From Actinomycetaceae bacterium (GTDB lineage Bacteria; Actinomycetota; Actinomycetes; Actinomycetales; Actinomycetaceae), in assembly GCA_030524055.1 (NCBI GenBank), contig JAUNHH010000007.1:1-64000 (forward strand): a stretch of DNA of 64,000 bases, written 5' to 3'. Below are positions 7,088 through 16,044 of the stretch, piece by piece (position 1 is the first letter of the stretch; each line of letters opens with the position of its first letter). The translations under genes and the position numbers were made by a program. Under the pieces are notes generated by a model, which was not told where the DNA came from, did no database searches, and was given only the letters and a program-made list of their open reading frames with translations.

Positions 7088-9382
7088 CTAGTTGCGTGAA
7101 GTGAGTCGGGAAAGTGCTGCGAAAAGTGCACTTGAGACGGTGAAAAGAACAGCAGCGGGTATAGCGAGGAAAAGAATGTAGGGATTCGGTAAGAGTTCGA
7201 GGCCGGGGGCGCCCCGAGTCGCCATTACTGCGCCTATTGCGGACTGCCCAAGCGTTGATGTGGCGACAACTCCAATAGCAGTGCCAATAATTCCAATAGC
7301 AGCAAAGCGGGTGACATACTGCCGTCGCAGGGTGGCCACCGTTGCGCCTAATGCATGTTGAATGCGAATAGCAGGGTTTTCGCGAGCTAACACGAGAAGC
7401 GCAAAAAGAATAGTAATGAGGAAGGTAAGAGCCAGTGCCACTGCCCCAGCGAGGAGGGCAATAATGTGCACCTGGGAACCGGTGGCACCGAAAAATTGGG
7501 TGGCATATTCACTCATTGGGGTGACTTGAATCCCCGGGAATGCCTTGCGAAGGTCTTGAGCAATAGCTGCCGCCGCCTCCGGACTATCCGTATTGGCATA
7601 CATCAGCTGCCACAAGACCGGAGCGTCATCCTCAAAAGTAACCTTTGCTGTCAAGCCATTATTTGTAATGTCCTGGTAGATGCCAGTGACCTTTAGGTTC
7701 CGTTGACCTGTTGGAGTTTGGACAGAGACATTACTGCCCACCTGAGCTTTAACCACTTCTGCCTGCGCATAAGACACGGCAATTTCCTGGTCGTTAGTTG
7801 GAGCGCTCCCACTGAGATATTTCATTGCGAATGCGCTTGCGTCACCTGAATCAATGAGAAGAGATTCCCATTGTCCTTCTTGGGTGAGCATGGAATAGTC
7901 TCGACGCAGAATTGCTGTATGAGTGGTAATGCGAGGGTCTGCCTCAAGAGCGGAACTCACTTCTGACAGATTCGCGCTGCCAAGTGGTATATCAATACGC
8001 AGATCCGCATCGCCAACACCTAAATAGGTGGCCAATTCCGGATTACCTAAAGTGGAAGCAACATTTGACGGCACTGCAATGGTAAATGTGCATAATGCCA
8101 ACACTGAGGTGAGGAGAATATTTGCGGATCGAAAAGCCTCGCGTAGACCAAGCCAATGTGGAACTTTGAGGATACGCGAGTGGGAAAGACGCCAACCTAA
8201 GCGTCGTTGACGCAATGATGATGCTGTCCCATTACGTAGGGCAGTAATAGCCGAAATTTTACCGATTCGACGAAGAGTAGCAGTGGTAAATAGGATAATA
8301 GTGGCACTTAGTCCAGCAACCATGAGTAGGGGAAGAAGAATAGTCCATAATGAGAATGGAGCTTTGCCCATATAGGCAACTGTCGGAGCCCCTAGCATTT
8401 CTGCTAAAGGATAACCTAGGGCATATCCGATAATGGAACCAGTGAGTGCCAAAACAAGATACTTCGCACGATATAAGCGCGATATTCCCTTATGTGGAGC
8501 GCCAATTGCCTTTAAAACCGCAATTTGAGCGAGATCGGATTCAATGGCCGCCAAAATCGTGTAGCGTAACGCCAAGATTGCCACTAAGGTTAATATCCCA
8601 GCAACTAAAAGAGCAACAGCGGCAATAAGCATGCTACTGAGTGAGTTCATTAAGGCCAGTTGTGAGGAGGTAATGCTTAATCCTGTCGATGGTAAACCCG
8701 CCTCCTTATAGGCGGAAATAATTGCTCCATCGGAGGCTCCAGGGGCAGTGGTAAACTCGATGAGATGTTCCACGTCAGAAATATGTGTGCTTAAGAATGC
8801 ATAGTCTTTTTCGCTGATAAGAAGCCGCTTTGAGGGGACCATCGCCGCATTCATTTGCGCATCGCGAATAAATCCGACGACTGTAAACTCTATTGACCAA
8901 TTGGCATTATTGACCTGAACAGTATCTCCGACACTTGCCGCGCCAATAATGTGGTAGTGGATGGGCAGATATATTTCACCGGGTCCTGGTTGAGCCGGTG
9001 CCCCGGCCTCGTCTAGGAGAAAATCGATCGAGGTCGATGATCTGACGAAAGCCGGTTCGGAATAGGAACTGGACTGTTTGACGCCTGCAATGGAAAGTTC
9101 ATGCCGTGGGACGCGCAAGGTGCTGATAATTTCGTGGGCGGTAATATCGCTGCGAGAATGCGCCCACTGCTCAATGGTGTCACTATCAATGTCACCTGTA
9201 TGCATCTGAATAATGTCGGGGACTTTAGCATTTGTCCCTAACTGAGTAGTCGCTGCAAGGGTATTGATAATTAAGGTCGTACTGCCAGCAGCTAATGTTG
9301 CAGCCAAGGTAATTAATGCAATAAGGGTGCCAGCAACACTTTTACCGCGAAGAAAATCGGCTTTGAGAAGTCGGATTAGCAT
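7088..9382 (-). CDS. Large FtsX-family ABC permease
   Basis: Membrane protein of 764 residues with duplicated FtsX organisation. An N-terminal helix is followed by a large extracytoplasmic domain, three or four helices near residues 240-370, a second extracytoplasmic domain, and a final helix group near 640-760. The cytoplasmic coupling segment VLKAIGAPHKGISRLYRAKY recurs in diverged form near IQHALGATVATLRRQYVTR. It overlaps the MFS gene by 7 bp and is followed 8 bp later by its ATPase. Context with a TetR regulator and MFS pump suggests drug or antimicrobial-peptide export. A one-mismatch copy of the 12-bp motif lies inside (9001-9012), encoding DEAGAP. Confidence 0.85.
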   Translation of the reverse strand: MLIRLLKADFLRGKSVAGTLIALITLAATLAAGSTTLIINTLAATTQLGTNAKVPDIIQMHTGDIDSDTIEQWAHSRSDITAHEIISTLRVPRHELSIAGVKQSSSYSEPAFVRSSTSIDFLLDEAGAPAQPGPGEIYLPIHYHIIGAASVGDTVQVNNANWSIEFTVVGFIRDAQMNAAMVPSKRLLISEKDYAFLSTHISDVEHLIEFTTAPGASDGAIISAYKEAGLPSTGLSITSSQLALMNSLSSMLIAAVALLVAGILTLVAILALRYTILAAIESDLAQIAVLKAIGAPHKGISRLYRAKYLVLALTGSIIGYALGYPLAEMLGAPTVAYMGKAPFSLWTILLPLLMVAGLSATIILFTTATLRRIGKISAITALRNGTASSLRQRRLGWRLSHSRILKVPHWLGLREAFRSANILLTSVLALCTFTIAVPSNVASTLGNPELATYLGVGDADLRIDIPLGSANLSEVSSALEADPRITTHTAILRRDYSMLTQEGQWESLLIDSGDASAFAMKYLSGSAPTNDQEIAVSYAQAEVVKAQVGSNVSVQTPTGQRNLKVTGIYQDITNNGLTAKVTFEDDAPVLWQLMYANTDSPEAAAAIAQDLRKAFPGIQVTPMSEYATQFFGATGSQVHIIALLAGAVALALTFLITILFALLVLARENPAIRIQHALGATVATLRRQYVTRFAAIGIIGTAIGVVATSTLGQSAIGAVMATRGAPGLELLPNPYILFLAIPAAVLFTVSSALFAALSRLTSRN

Positions 9383-10620
9383 ACTTTTTCCTTATCTGGA
9401 AGGCTGTAATGGGCGCAGAAAGCCAGAGCAATAGTGATCATTCCGGATAGGGCAATAAGTAAAGCTCCGCCCCTGCCTTCGCCTGTGCCAATAATCGTGC
9501 CAATAGTGGATTTGAGAATGTGCCCGCCCTGCAAAAAGTGTTGCGCGATATCAGCGCATGGTCCGACGCCAATATAGGCAGCGATATATCCAAGTTGAGT
9601 TGTCAGCGAGATCGCACCCCAGACTCGTCCCTGATGCTCGCTGTCGATATTGCGTCGCACTAAGGTTTCCCCACCAGCGGTGACAAGAGGCAGAGATGCG
9701 AAAATCGCGAAGGCGCTGAGCGTAATCCACCACGGCCACTCGCGCGCAGCGAAAAGGATCATTGCCGCGCCTGTGGCTGCTATGCCGGAAATTAACAAGC
9801 GCCGCGGAGACATCTTCCCTAGAAGCGTGACAATAAGGGCGCCACCAATCAACCCCAGTGCGCTGACGCTTTCAACAATGCCCATTGTTGCGGTGTCTAT
9901 ATACGGAAGGAGAATCGGCTTAAATAGTACCTGAACAACACCAACGCAGAGAGTCATTGCTGTCATTAGCGCGATTAAAAAGCGGAGATTGCGCCTGCCC
10001 CACAGAAGATTCCAGCCTGCAAAAATTTCGCTTGCCTGGAATGCGCCATGGCGGCGCGTTATCCCCACCCTTTTCATCACGGCAAAAGAGCAGAGCATTG
10101 TCACCAGACAGGTTGCTGCATCAATAAGAACGAGCCCCTGTAACCCCACCCATGGAAAGGCAATCCCGGCAATGACGGGAGACGCGAGATAACGTGCGGC
10201 AGTGGCAAGTTGAAGCAGGCCAGAGGCGCGAACATGATCCTCGGCTGTGACTAAATCAGATATTGAAGCGCGTAAAGCGGGTTCGGTCAATGATGCTGAG
10301 ACAGAACTGAGGACAATGGCGGAGAGAATCAGCGGCCAATTCTGTTCAGGCGCGTGAAGAAGGGTGACAATAAAAAGCAGCCCAATTGTTGACCCGCCAT
10401 CCCCAATAATCATGAGAAGCCGACGATCACAGTAGTCAGCACACACTCCCGCAAGCGGCGCCAGCAGAATAATTGGGGTAAATGCGCATAAGTAGACCAC
10501 GGCAACTGCGGTCGCATCCCGATAGATATCGAATGCGGTAATACCCAGGCCAAATGCAGTGAGTCCAGTACCGATAGAGTTGATGAAGGTACCGAAAAGG
10601 AGCAGGCGAAGAAGTTTCAT
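9376..10620 (-). CDS. MFS efflux transporter (MFS_3/EntS-like)
   Basis: Twelve-helix major-facilitator protein of 414 residues. The first helix (FGTFINSIGTGLTAFGLGIT) and the loop 2-3 motif GVCADYCDRRLLM are typical of the drug- and siderophore-efflux MFS_3 branch. The start at 10620 lies 14 bp after the TetR gene, and the 3' end overlaps the FtsX permease gene. Encoding both an MFS pump and an ABC exporter under one TetR repressor suggests an inducible resistance or export unit. The exported compound cannot be told from sequence. Confidence 0.85.
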   Translation of the reverse strand: MKLLRLLLFGTFINSIGTGLTAFGLGITAFDIYRDATAVAVVYLCAFTPIILLAPLAGVCADYCDRRLLMIIGDGGSTIGLLFIVTLLHAPEQNWPLILSAIVLSSVSASLTEPALRASISDLVTAEDHVRASGLLQLATAARYLASPVIAGIAFPWVGLQGLVLIDAATCLVTMLCSFAVMKRVGITRRHGAFQASEIFAGWNLLWGRRNLRFLIALMTAMTLCVGVVQVLFKPILLPYIDTATMGIVESVSALGLIGGALIVTLLGKMSPRRLLISGIAATGAAMILFAAREWPWWITLSAFAIFASLPLVTAGGETLVRRNIDSEHQGRVWGAISLTTQLGYIAAYIGVGPCADIAQHFLQGGHILKSTIGTIIGTGEGRGGALLIALSGMITIALAFCAHYSLPDKEKVC

Positions 10621-10634
10621 GGTGGCTCTGCCAT

Positions 10635-11258
10635 CTAACTTTCGTCATTAGCTGCCAAGCGACCAGTAAATGTTCCCTGCGCGCAGCCAAGAAGTACTTC
10701 TGCCGCGGTCAAAATCCCCTCCGTGCGGCGCGGAATTTCGGTTTCATCCCCAACGAAAATGCCACGATCAAGAAGGGTTCCTGAGGCGGCAAGAAGAATC
10801 TCTACCATCTCGCGTGGGCGATCGGTGGCAAAGATTCCTTCGCGTATGCCTTGTTCAACGATTGTGGTCAGAATAGGGGCGATCCCCCGGATCATTGAGA
10901 CAATCGAGAGAATATGGAATTCTGCATTGCCCTCCGCGTGTAGTTCTTCCGTAAATTCCGTTTCTTCTATGCGCATTGAGGCGAGAACGGCAAGGAATTT
11001 TGGGAGGGCCTTGTCGTCGCCGTTAGCGATTTCCGAGGCGCGGGCAACGACCTGTTCAGTGGTGCGTTCAATCAGCGCACGCAGGATCTCATCTTTAGAG
11101 CGGAAGTGGTAATAGAGAGTGCCTTTGGCAATGCCTACCTCGCTGAGAATATGGTCGATTGAGGTGGCAGCGACGCCTGCGGTCGTGAAAAGCCGCTGTG
11201 CGGCGTCAAGAATTTCGCCTCGACGCTCGGCAGCGGGCTTGGATACCCGTGGGTTCAT
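10635..11258 (-). CDS. TetR-family transcriptional repressor of the export operon
   Basis: DNA-binding protein of 207 residues. The N-terminal helix-turn-helix spans about residues 10-56 (RRGEILDAAQRLFTTAGV, then IAKGTLYYHFRSKDEIL), followed by a helical ligand-binding domain without recognisable specificity. It is the first gene of a four-gene operon with the MFS pump, FtsX permease and ATPase. A GGAGG Shine-Dalgarno sequence lies just upstream of the ATG at 11258. A 17-bp palindrome about 30 bp upstream is the likely operator, so the operon should be autoregulated and induced by the transported compound. Confidence 0.9.
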   Translation of the reverse strand: MNPRVSKPAAERRGEILDAAQRLFTTAGVAATSIDHILSEVGIAKGTLYYHFRSKDEILRALIERTTEQVVARASEIANGDDKALPKFLAVLASMRIEETEFTEELHAEGNAEFHILSIVSMIRGIAPILTTIVEQGIREGIFATDRPREMVEILLAASGTLLDRGIFVGDETEIPRRTEGILTAAEVLLGCAQGTFTGRLAANDES

Positions 11259-11287
11259 AATGGCCTCCGGTCTACCTGAACTATTCG

Positions 11288-11304
11288 ACCGACCGTCGGT
11301 CGGT
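11288..11304. promoter_or_regulatory. TetR operator palindrome
   Basis: ACCGACCG-T-CGGTCGGT, perfect 8-bp arms around one base, 30 bp upstream of the TetR start. This is a common operator form for the family. It would control the TetR-MFS-ABC operon. Confidence 0.75.
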
Positions 11305-11341
11305 TAATGGCAAGACTAGAGGAAGCGGCAAAGGTGTGCAA

Positions 11342-11374
11342 CAAAAATCCCCCCGAGTAGCGAAGACTCAGGGG
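11342..11374 (-). terminator. Rho-independent terminator on the minus strand
   Basis: Read on the minus strand, CCCCTGAGT, a short loop and ACTCGGGGGG form a GC-rich stem followed by ATTTTTGTT. It would stop transcripts coming from the minus-strand gene at 11729-12694, which run antisense through the DivIVA-like gene, before they enter the export operon. Confidence 0.6.
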
Positions 11375-11446
11375 AAAATCAGGGGGATCCCGGAGGGATG
11401 AAGAGGTGACCAAATGTTGGGACCTAACTCCCGTCCCACTTAGGAC

Positions 11447-11749
11447 GTGAGTAGCCTCAATTCCATGCTGACACATGAAGATGTACTCAATCAAAAATTC
11501 CCCACATCAGGGCTCTTTAGCTCAGGATATATCCAGATCGAGGTTGATGCTTTTCTCGACGAGGTTGCTATGACGTTATATGCCCTTCAGCAAGAAAATG
11601 AGGCGCTGAAAGCAGAACGCGATGCGCTGCTGCGAGAACGCTATGAGCGCACCACGCCCGCTGACCACACGCCACCCCACGGTGCAGTGCCCCCAAGCGA
11701 CTACGGAAACCCAGGCAGCTACTACACCTCAGGCGGGCATACGGAATGA
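11447..11749 (+). CDS. Short DivIVA-domain protein
   Basis: About 100 residues. LTHEDVLNQKF, then GYIQIEVDAFLDEVA and a coiled-coil stretch (LYALQQENEALKAERDALLR) match the N-terminal membrane-curvature domain and first coiled coil of DivIVA/Wag31. It is far shorter than polar-growth DivIVA (200-400 residues) and ends in a Pro/Gly/Tyr-rich tail, so it is more likely an accessory DivIVA-like protein. The GTG at 11447 has AGGA upstream; an in-frame ATG at 11465 is the alternative start. Its 3' end overlaps the convergent gene by 21 bp. Confidence 0.7.
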   Translation: MSSLNSMLTHEDVLNQKFPTSGLFSSGYIQIEVDAFLDEVAMTLYALQQENEALKAERDALLRERYERTTPADHTPPHGAVPPSDYGNPGSYYTSGGHTE

Positions 11750-12694
11750 TCCTCGCAGCACGTGTCCGAGGAAGATACGGAAGTCATCAGTAATGCCAAA
11801 GGCGAGGCCCACCGAGGAGCCGCGCCAGGGCCAGCCACTAAAGCCAAGAATCTCCAAAGCAACCATGGTGGGAATGGCAGCGCCAAAAACATCTGGACCC
11901 TCAATGGGTTCGCCCTCTTCTTCCCAACCAAGTCCCTCCAGCATGTAGTGGAGCGCCTGATAGGACTCCTGTAGAGCCTCAAATTTCTCTGCATCCGTCG
12001 CATGGCGATATCTTTCTTCGGCCTCGGCTGCCGGTGGCAAAGAAACTGTGGCAATCAACTGAAGCAGAGTTGCCTCATATTCAAATTCCGACAGCGCCAA
12101 CGGAATTCGGGACGCCACATAATTCGCCAAACCTAATGGCTTATGGGCAAAATAACGGCCTTCGGCGGTTAAAACCATACGGCCTTCCTGCGCCTCTAAA
12201 AGGTCCATTTCCACCAGACATTCGGCGATTTCCTGGGCTTCTTCCTCACCTACAGGGGGCTCGTCATCGGCATTGTCAAATGTAATTCCCTCTAGGGATT
12301 CGCTCGGGTCAATAGAGGTCATTAATGGTAGAAGAATTTCCACGGTTTCAGGGGTGAGGGTGCCATCAATGGAGGTAGACAGGCCATTTTTGTGGGTGCG
12401 AATCCCAAGAAGAATAGCGCGCAAGCGAGCAGTTAAACGTTCGGCAACATCGTCGTTTAATTCCGGAATCTCGTCTAATTTCGCCGCATGAATAGCGTCA
12501 ATAAGATTCCGACTCCCTTCCATTGCACTCCGGCCTGCCATATTTGCTAAATCAGGGCGCCCGGTTGGCAGTCCAACAATAGCTGAGGGTGGCAGTGCAT
12601 TGGGGAAATCCTCATAGACCTCAGGCGGAAATTCCGTAACTACCTCGGGGCGATTGAGGCCAAATGCGGAACCGTTGCTGGAAGACGACGTCAT
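11729..12694 (-). CDS. Hypothetical protein, possible winged-helix segment
   Basis: A 321-residue acidic soluble protein that I do not recognise. About residues 160-190 (AECLVEMDLLEAQEGRMVLT followed by AEGRYFAHK) resemble the wing of a winged helix. The rest is mostly helical, with no catalytic motif and no membrane segment. It lies 50 bp downstream of a TetR-type gene on the same strand and is probably cotranscribed with it. The stop overlaps the convergent DivIVA-like gene. Function unknown. Confidence 0.65.
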   Translation of the reverse strand: MTSSSSNGSAFGLNRPEVVTEFPPEVYEDFPNALPPSAIVGLPTGRPDLANMAGRSAMEGSRNLIDAIHAAKLDEIPELNDDVAERLTARLRAILLGIRTHKNGLSTSIDGTLTPETVEILLPLMTSIDPSESLEGITFDNADDEPPVGEEEAQEIAECLVEMDLLEAQEGRMVLTAEGRYFAHKPLGLANYVASRIPLALSEFEYEATLLQLIATVSLPPAAEAEERYRHATDAEKFEALQESYQALHYMLEGLGWEEEGEPIEGPDVFGAAIPTMVALEILGFSGWPWRGSSVGLAFGITDDFRIFLGHVLRGSFRMPA

Positions 12695-12743
12695 GGAATA
12701 TCCTCAGGTTTCAGTGGGTTTGGGATTCTCTTAGTGTGGTGAC

Positions 12744-13601
12744 TTATGGGGCTGCAGATTCGTCCGGAGAGTCAGCTTCTATTCTCATTTCGCAGACGAG
12801 GCTGTGGAAATGTTCTAATGCAGACTGGATGGTGGATTGGTCCCAGATGATAGCTGGATCAGGCTCAAGATAGGTCAATAATAGAGAGGTGAGCATGCGT
12901 TCTGGTGCAGACCATGGCACTTTTTCTGTTGAGCCAAAAAGCGCGCATTCACTGCGTTCCTCAAGCCATTGTGGTGAAGCCATCGCACGCAGGAGAATAC
13001 CTTTCATTAATGACCCCATAGCAGTGCCAAGTTCCATATATGGATCAGTATTGTCATTACACATATGCGGGGCAATCCTGTACCCCAGTATTGTTGTGAG
13101 TTGCCGATAAATTTCAGCGCGTTTTGCGTCTAACTCGTTTTCGGTGCGAGCAATAGCTTCTGAAACAGTGCGCTGAAGATCGTCGGTGAAAAAAGGGGAT
13201 TGAGCTGCTGATAAAGCGATAAGTGTGCGCCAACGGCGTGAAGCCAGAAGCCGGTGAATATCGCCAGTAAAAGAAACTCGCAGAGATTCGACAACGAGAT
13301 TACGCCGGCCTTGTTCCGTTGCTAAATCAGGAATCCGTTCATTCACTAGGGACGTTAACTGCACGAGGTCGGAGTCTGATTCTGGCAATAAGGTGGTCTG
13401 CGTAATCGCAGCAACCACAACATCAGCGGCAAATGCATGCTTTGTGGGCCAACGTCGATAGGCGCTGGCACGGGAGGCGCCAGAAGCGGCAATCGCTTCT
13501 TCCATCCGAATATTGTCCATACTGACGCTCAGTCCCTCGTTGCTCAATGTTTCAACGGCAGCGTCAAGGACGCGCTGGGCGGCAGTAGGAACTCGTGTCA
13601 C
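12744..13601 (-). CDS. TetR-family regulator with long C-terminal domain
   Basis: A 285-residue regulator. An N-terminal helix-turn-helix (RVLDAAVETLSNEGLSVSMD followed by ASRASAYRRWPTKHAFAADV) is followed by a helical domain longer than usual, since most TetR proteins are about 200 residues. The start is GTG at 13601. The gene is divergent from the DUF1963 gene, whose ATG is only 54 bp away, so one short intergenic region may control both. The downstream hypothetical gene may be in the same transcript. Ligand and target are unknown. Confidence 0.8.
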   Translation of the reverse strand: MTRVPTAAQRVLDAAVETLSNEGLSVSMDNIRMEEAIAASGASRASAYRRWPTKHAFAADVVVAAITQTTLLPESDSDLVQLTSLVNERIPDLATEQGRRNLVVESLRVSFTGDIHRLLASRRWRTLIALSAAQSPFFTDDLQRTVSEAIARTENELDAKRAEIYRQLTTILGYRIAPHMCNDNTDPYMELGTAMGSLMKGILLRAMASPQWLEERSECALFGSTEKVPWSAPERMLTSLLLTYLEPDPAIIWDQSTIQSALEHFHSLVCEMRIEADSPDESAAP

Positions 13602-13655
13602 AGAACAAGTGTGGCACGTTCAGGCGCCCTTGCCCATGCGGTCCATAATTGCCCC

Positions 13656-14441
13656 ATGAATCTTCAGCAACTTAATGCCTTTTTCGCGGCGCACCCGCAT
13701 ATAGATCAAGAACGGTGGATGGCCCTGGGTAAGCCCTGTGTTGATATTGCCATTAAGGACGAATCGCCAGCCCTAGAAAATAGTCGCTTTGGCGGGCCAG
13801 CGTGGTTACCTCCCGATATTTCTTGGCCCCAGGCAGAAATTGGGTGGTATGAATTTCTTGGGCAGATTAATTTTTCTGAGATAGCTCAACCGCCGGATCC
13901 ATTACCATCAAATGGCCTCCTTTCTCTCTTCTTTAATATGGATGAAGAGGGTGAGGTCTTTTGGGGAGATGATGGCTTTATCTATGGGATCTACATTCCA
14001 GAAATGCAAAACTGTATAGTCACTATGAATCCGCATAATGTACAGGGGGAACCCTACTATCCACAAGGCTTTGCTGGTCTGAAACTCTCTTTAAGCACTG
14101 GCATTGATGTGCCAATATCGGGTTATCTTCAGGTGGATTGGCCAGAAGATAAGGATATGGTGCTATCTGCTTTAGGCGGCCGATATGATGATGAGGGGTG
14201 GTTCCAATATTCCGACCACCTTCTGGGATATCCGGTTGATGATTCATTCGGATATGATCCGCGCCCGGAATATCGCGATAATGCCGATGGGCAGTGGTTT
14301 ACTCTATTAAGTGCCAGCTCCCATGAAGATAGTGAGGAGCTGGGGTGGCAATGGGGTGATGGCGGCAAACTCATGGTTTTTATTGAGGCCGCTGCACTGG
14401 CTCGCAGGGACTTCACCCATCTCAAGAGCGATGCGGGGTAG
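13656..14441 (+). CDS. DUF1963 (YwqG-like) protein
   Basis: A 261-residue soluble protein. The run SRFGGPAWLPPDISWPQAEI followed by LGQINFSEI and LLSLFFNMDEEG is the hallmark of DUF1963/YwqG proteins, whose biochemical role is not established. The frame is open to 13437, but that part overlaps the divergent TetR gene, and similarity begins at the ATG at 13656. CATAAT at 13644-13649 ends six bases before this ATG and there is no Shine-Dalgarno sequence, so the mRNA may be leaderless. Copies of the 12-bp motif with one or two mismatches lie just after the stop. Confidence 0.8.
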   Translation: MNLQQLNAFFAAHPHIDQERWMALGKPCVDIAIKDESPALENSRFGGPAWLPPDISWPQAEIGWYEFLGQINFSEIAQPPDPLPSNGLLSLFFNMDEEGEVFWGDDGFIYGIYIPEMQNCIVTMNPHNVQGEPYYPQGFAGLKLSLSTGIDVPISGYLQVDWPEDKDMVLSALGGRYDDEGWFQYSDHLLGYPVDDSFGYDPRPEYRDNADGQWFTLLSASSHEDSEELGWQWGDGGKLMVFIEAAALARRDFTHLKSDAG

Positions 14442-14592
14442 GGCAGTCCGCCCTCGTGAATTGTTGCTGCCAATGTCCATTGACGAGGCCGGGGCGCTCA
14501 GTCTATGAGGGCGGGGACTTCTTACCCGTGAATGCCCTGACCTACTGCTCTGGTGAAGAAGGGCACTGCCTGCACAGGGGGCAACCAGAGCG

Positions 14593-14698
14593 TTAAGGAC
14601 AAAACTCTACAGTTAGGGACTAATACCCCCCATTATACCTATAGTCATTTGTCCCTAAATATATAGGTTGGTCTCTAAGTATAGATATTGGTCCCTCG
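14593..14698. promoter_or_regulatory. Five-site cluster (consensus TTAGGGACMAA), copy B
   Basis: TTAAGGACAAA at 14593, TTAGGGACTAA at 14613, then reversed sites TTTGTCCCTAA at 14648, TTGGTCTCTAA at 14668 and TTGGTCCCTCG at 14688. Spacing is 20, 35, 20 and 20 bp, matching copy A at 5652-5756. The bases between sites differ between the copies while the sites are kept, which argues for protein binding. It lies in the 424-bp gap before the cytochrome b5-like gene. Confidence 0.6.
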
Positions 14699-14809
14699 GG
14701 CTATGGATGCTTCCATATTGCCCGTTCACAGCACCTGCTTCGGGACATTTGCTTGTCGTATCGCGGCCCCAATGCACCCCTTGCGCCCCTCAGTTAAGTG
14801 TGACACCAT

Positions 14810-14849
14810 GTCTCACACGGAATGAGACGTAGTGTCTCAAGTGGTCTCG
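14810..14849. promoter_or_regulatory. GTCTCA/TGAGAC repeat cluster upstream of cytochrome b5-like gene
   Basis: GTCTCA (14810), TGAGAC (14823), GTCTCA (14834) and GTCTCG (14844) alternate at 10-13 bp intervals. TGAGAC-GTAGT-GTCTCA is a perfect interrupted palindrome. The cluster ends 17 bp before the start codon, so it may be an operator or an mRNA structure near the ribosome site. Confidence 0.45.
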
Positions 14850-14866
14850 TACAAGGGAGTTCAACC

Positions 14867-15265
14867 ATGCGCACCGCACTTACTATTGGCGGGATCATTC
14901 TCGCTATTCTCCTTGTTCTGGCGATTTGCTGGGTGCTCTTTATGCCCTCTCATGCGGGCGATCGCTCCAAACTCAACCGGGAGTTCACCCAGGCTGAACA
15001 GCACCTTATTGACACCAGACATATTTCTGCACAAGAACTCTCTGCGGCCACCTGTGACAATGGCGCGAATTGCTGGGTCGCCATTAACGGCGTCGTTTAT
15101 GACATGTCCGGTATTCCGTCATGGGCGCGCGGCCTACACCACGGCATTAAAGCTGGCCATGATGTCACTGAAGACTTCGTCAAGTCTGGTCATTCTGTCA
15201 GGCATCTGCAAAAGCTTCCCGTTGTTGGTTCGCTCAGCGGCGAGGACACGCCTCAGTCACAATAA
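14867..15265 (+). CDS. Membrane-anchored cytochrome b5-like heme-binding domain protein
   Basis: A 132-residue protein with one N-terminal membrane helix (about residues 5-27). An outward-facing domain follows, with NCWVAINGVVYDMSGIPSW, then GLHHGIKAGHDVTEDFVKSGHS. The paired histidines around HHGIKAGHD and SGHS recall cytochrome b5-type heme ligation. The ATG at 14867 is supported by AAGGGAG 8 bp upstream; an in-frame start at 14822 lies inside the regulatory repeats and is less likely. It is followed 4 bp later by the DNA alkylation repair-like gene. Probably a surface heme- or steroid-binding protein; the electron partner is unknown. Confidence 0.7.
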   Translation: MRTALTIGGIILAILLVLAICWVLFMPSHAGDRSKLNREFTQAEQHLIDTRHISAQELSAATCDNGANCWVAINGVVYDMSGIPSWARGLHHGIKAGHDVTEDFVKSGHSVRHLQKLPVVGSLSGEDTPQSQ

Positions 15266-15269
15266 GTCT

Positions 15270-15986
15270 ATGTTTCGCGACGACCTCATGGATATTGCTG
15301 ATGCAGATAATGCCGCTTTTGTTGCGCGCCTAATTCCCACTATCGCCCCGGAAAGGATTATTGGCGCGCGCACTCCGAACCTGCGCAAACTCGCCAAGTC
15401 CCTGTGGAAAAGTCGTCCCACTGAGGCCAGTGCATTCCTCAATGCTCTGCCACACGCATTGCTAGAAGAAGACCTTCTCCACGCCTTTTTTATCGGACAG
15501 GAAAAAGATCCAGACCGCGCCTTCGCCCTCGTCAATGAATTTCTTCCCCATGTGGATAACTGGGCTGTTTCCGATTCCTTATCCCCTAAAGCCCTAGCCA
15601 CAGATATTCCGCGTCTAGAAGAAGAAATACGCCACTGGATCGCCGCGGATCAGCCGCTCTATACGCGCCGCTTTGGCGTATGTATGCTGATGGAACATTT
15701 TCTTGGAGAGCATTTCCACCTGAAATACCACGAATGGGTGGCCTCTATAGAATCGGAGGAATACTACCTTCATATGGTTCAAGGATGGTATTTTGCCACC
15801 GCAATGGCGAAACAACCGGATCACACAGAAATATGGCTGACCACAGACCGACTCCCCGTGCCTGTCCGCCGTAAAGCCATTCAGAAATCCATTGAGTCCT
15901 ACCGTGTAGACAGCGAAGCAAAAGAACGCCTTCGCGCAGCCCGTGCAACAATCCCCCGGGCAGTAAAGCCCCGAAAAAGCGCCTGA
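15270..15986 (+). CDS. DNA alkylation repair-like (AlkD-fold) protein
   Basis: A 238-residue helical-repeat protein. RIIGARTPNLRKLAKSLWK, LLHAFFIGQEKDPDRAFALV, HVDNWAVSDSLSPKAL and FGVCMLMEHFL are the typical blocks of the AlkD-like HEAT-repeat family that lifts N3/N7-alkylated purines. The WAVSD region corresponds to the catalytic Trp/Asp area of AlkD. The frame runs open to 14832 in the shadow of the preceding gene; the ATG at 15270 is the first plausible start, 4 bp after that gene's stop. Many homologues of this shorter type have unproven activity, so glycosylase function is inferred. Confidence 0.75.
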   Translation: MFRDDLMDIADADNAAFVARLIPTIAPERIIGARTPNLRKLAKSLWKSRPTEASAFLNALPHALLEEDLLHAFFIGQEKDPDRAFALVNEFLPHVDNWAVSDSLSPKALATDIPRLEEEIRHWIAADQPLYTRRFGVCMLMEHFLGEHFHLKYHEWVASIESEEYYLHMVQGWYFATAMAKQPDHTEIWLTTDRLPVPVRRKAIQKSIESYRVDSEAKERLRAARATIPRAVKPRKSA

Positions 15987-16044
15987 TAACGCAATCTCCG
16001 CTACGCTAGAAAAATACCTCAAAGCGCAACCCTAAGGAGCCGCA

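Noticed and set aside
13437-13655. N-terminal extension of the DUF1963 protein
   Set aside because: The upstream frame overlaps the divergent TetR gene and lacks family similarity; the ATG at 13656 fits.
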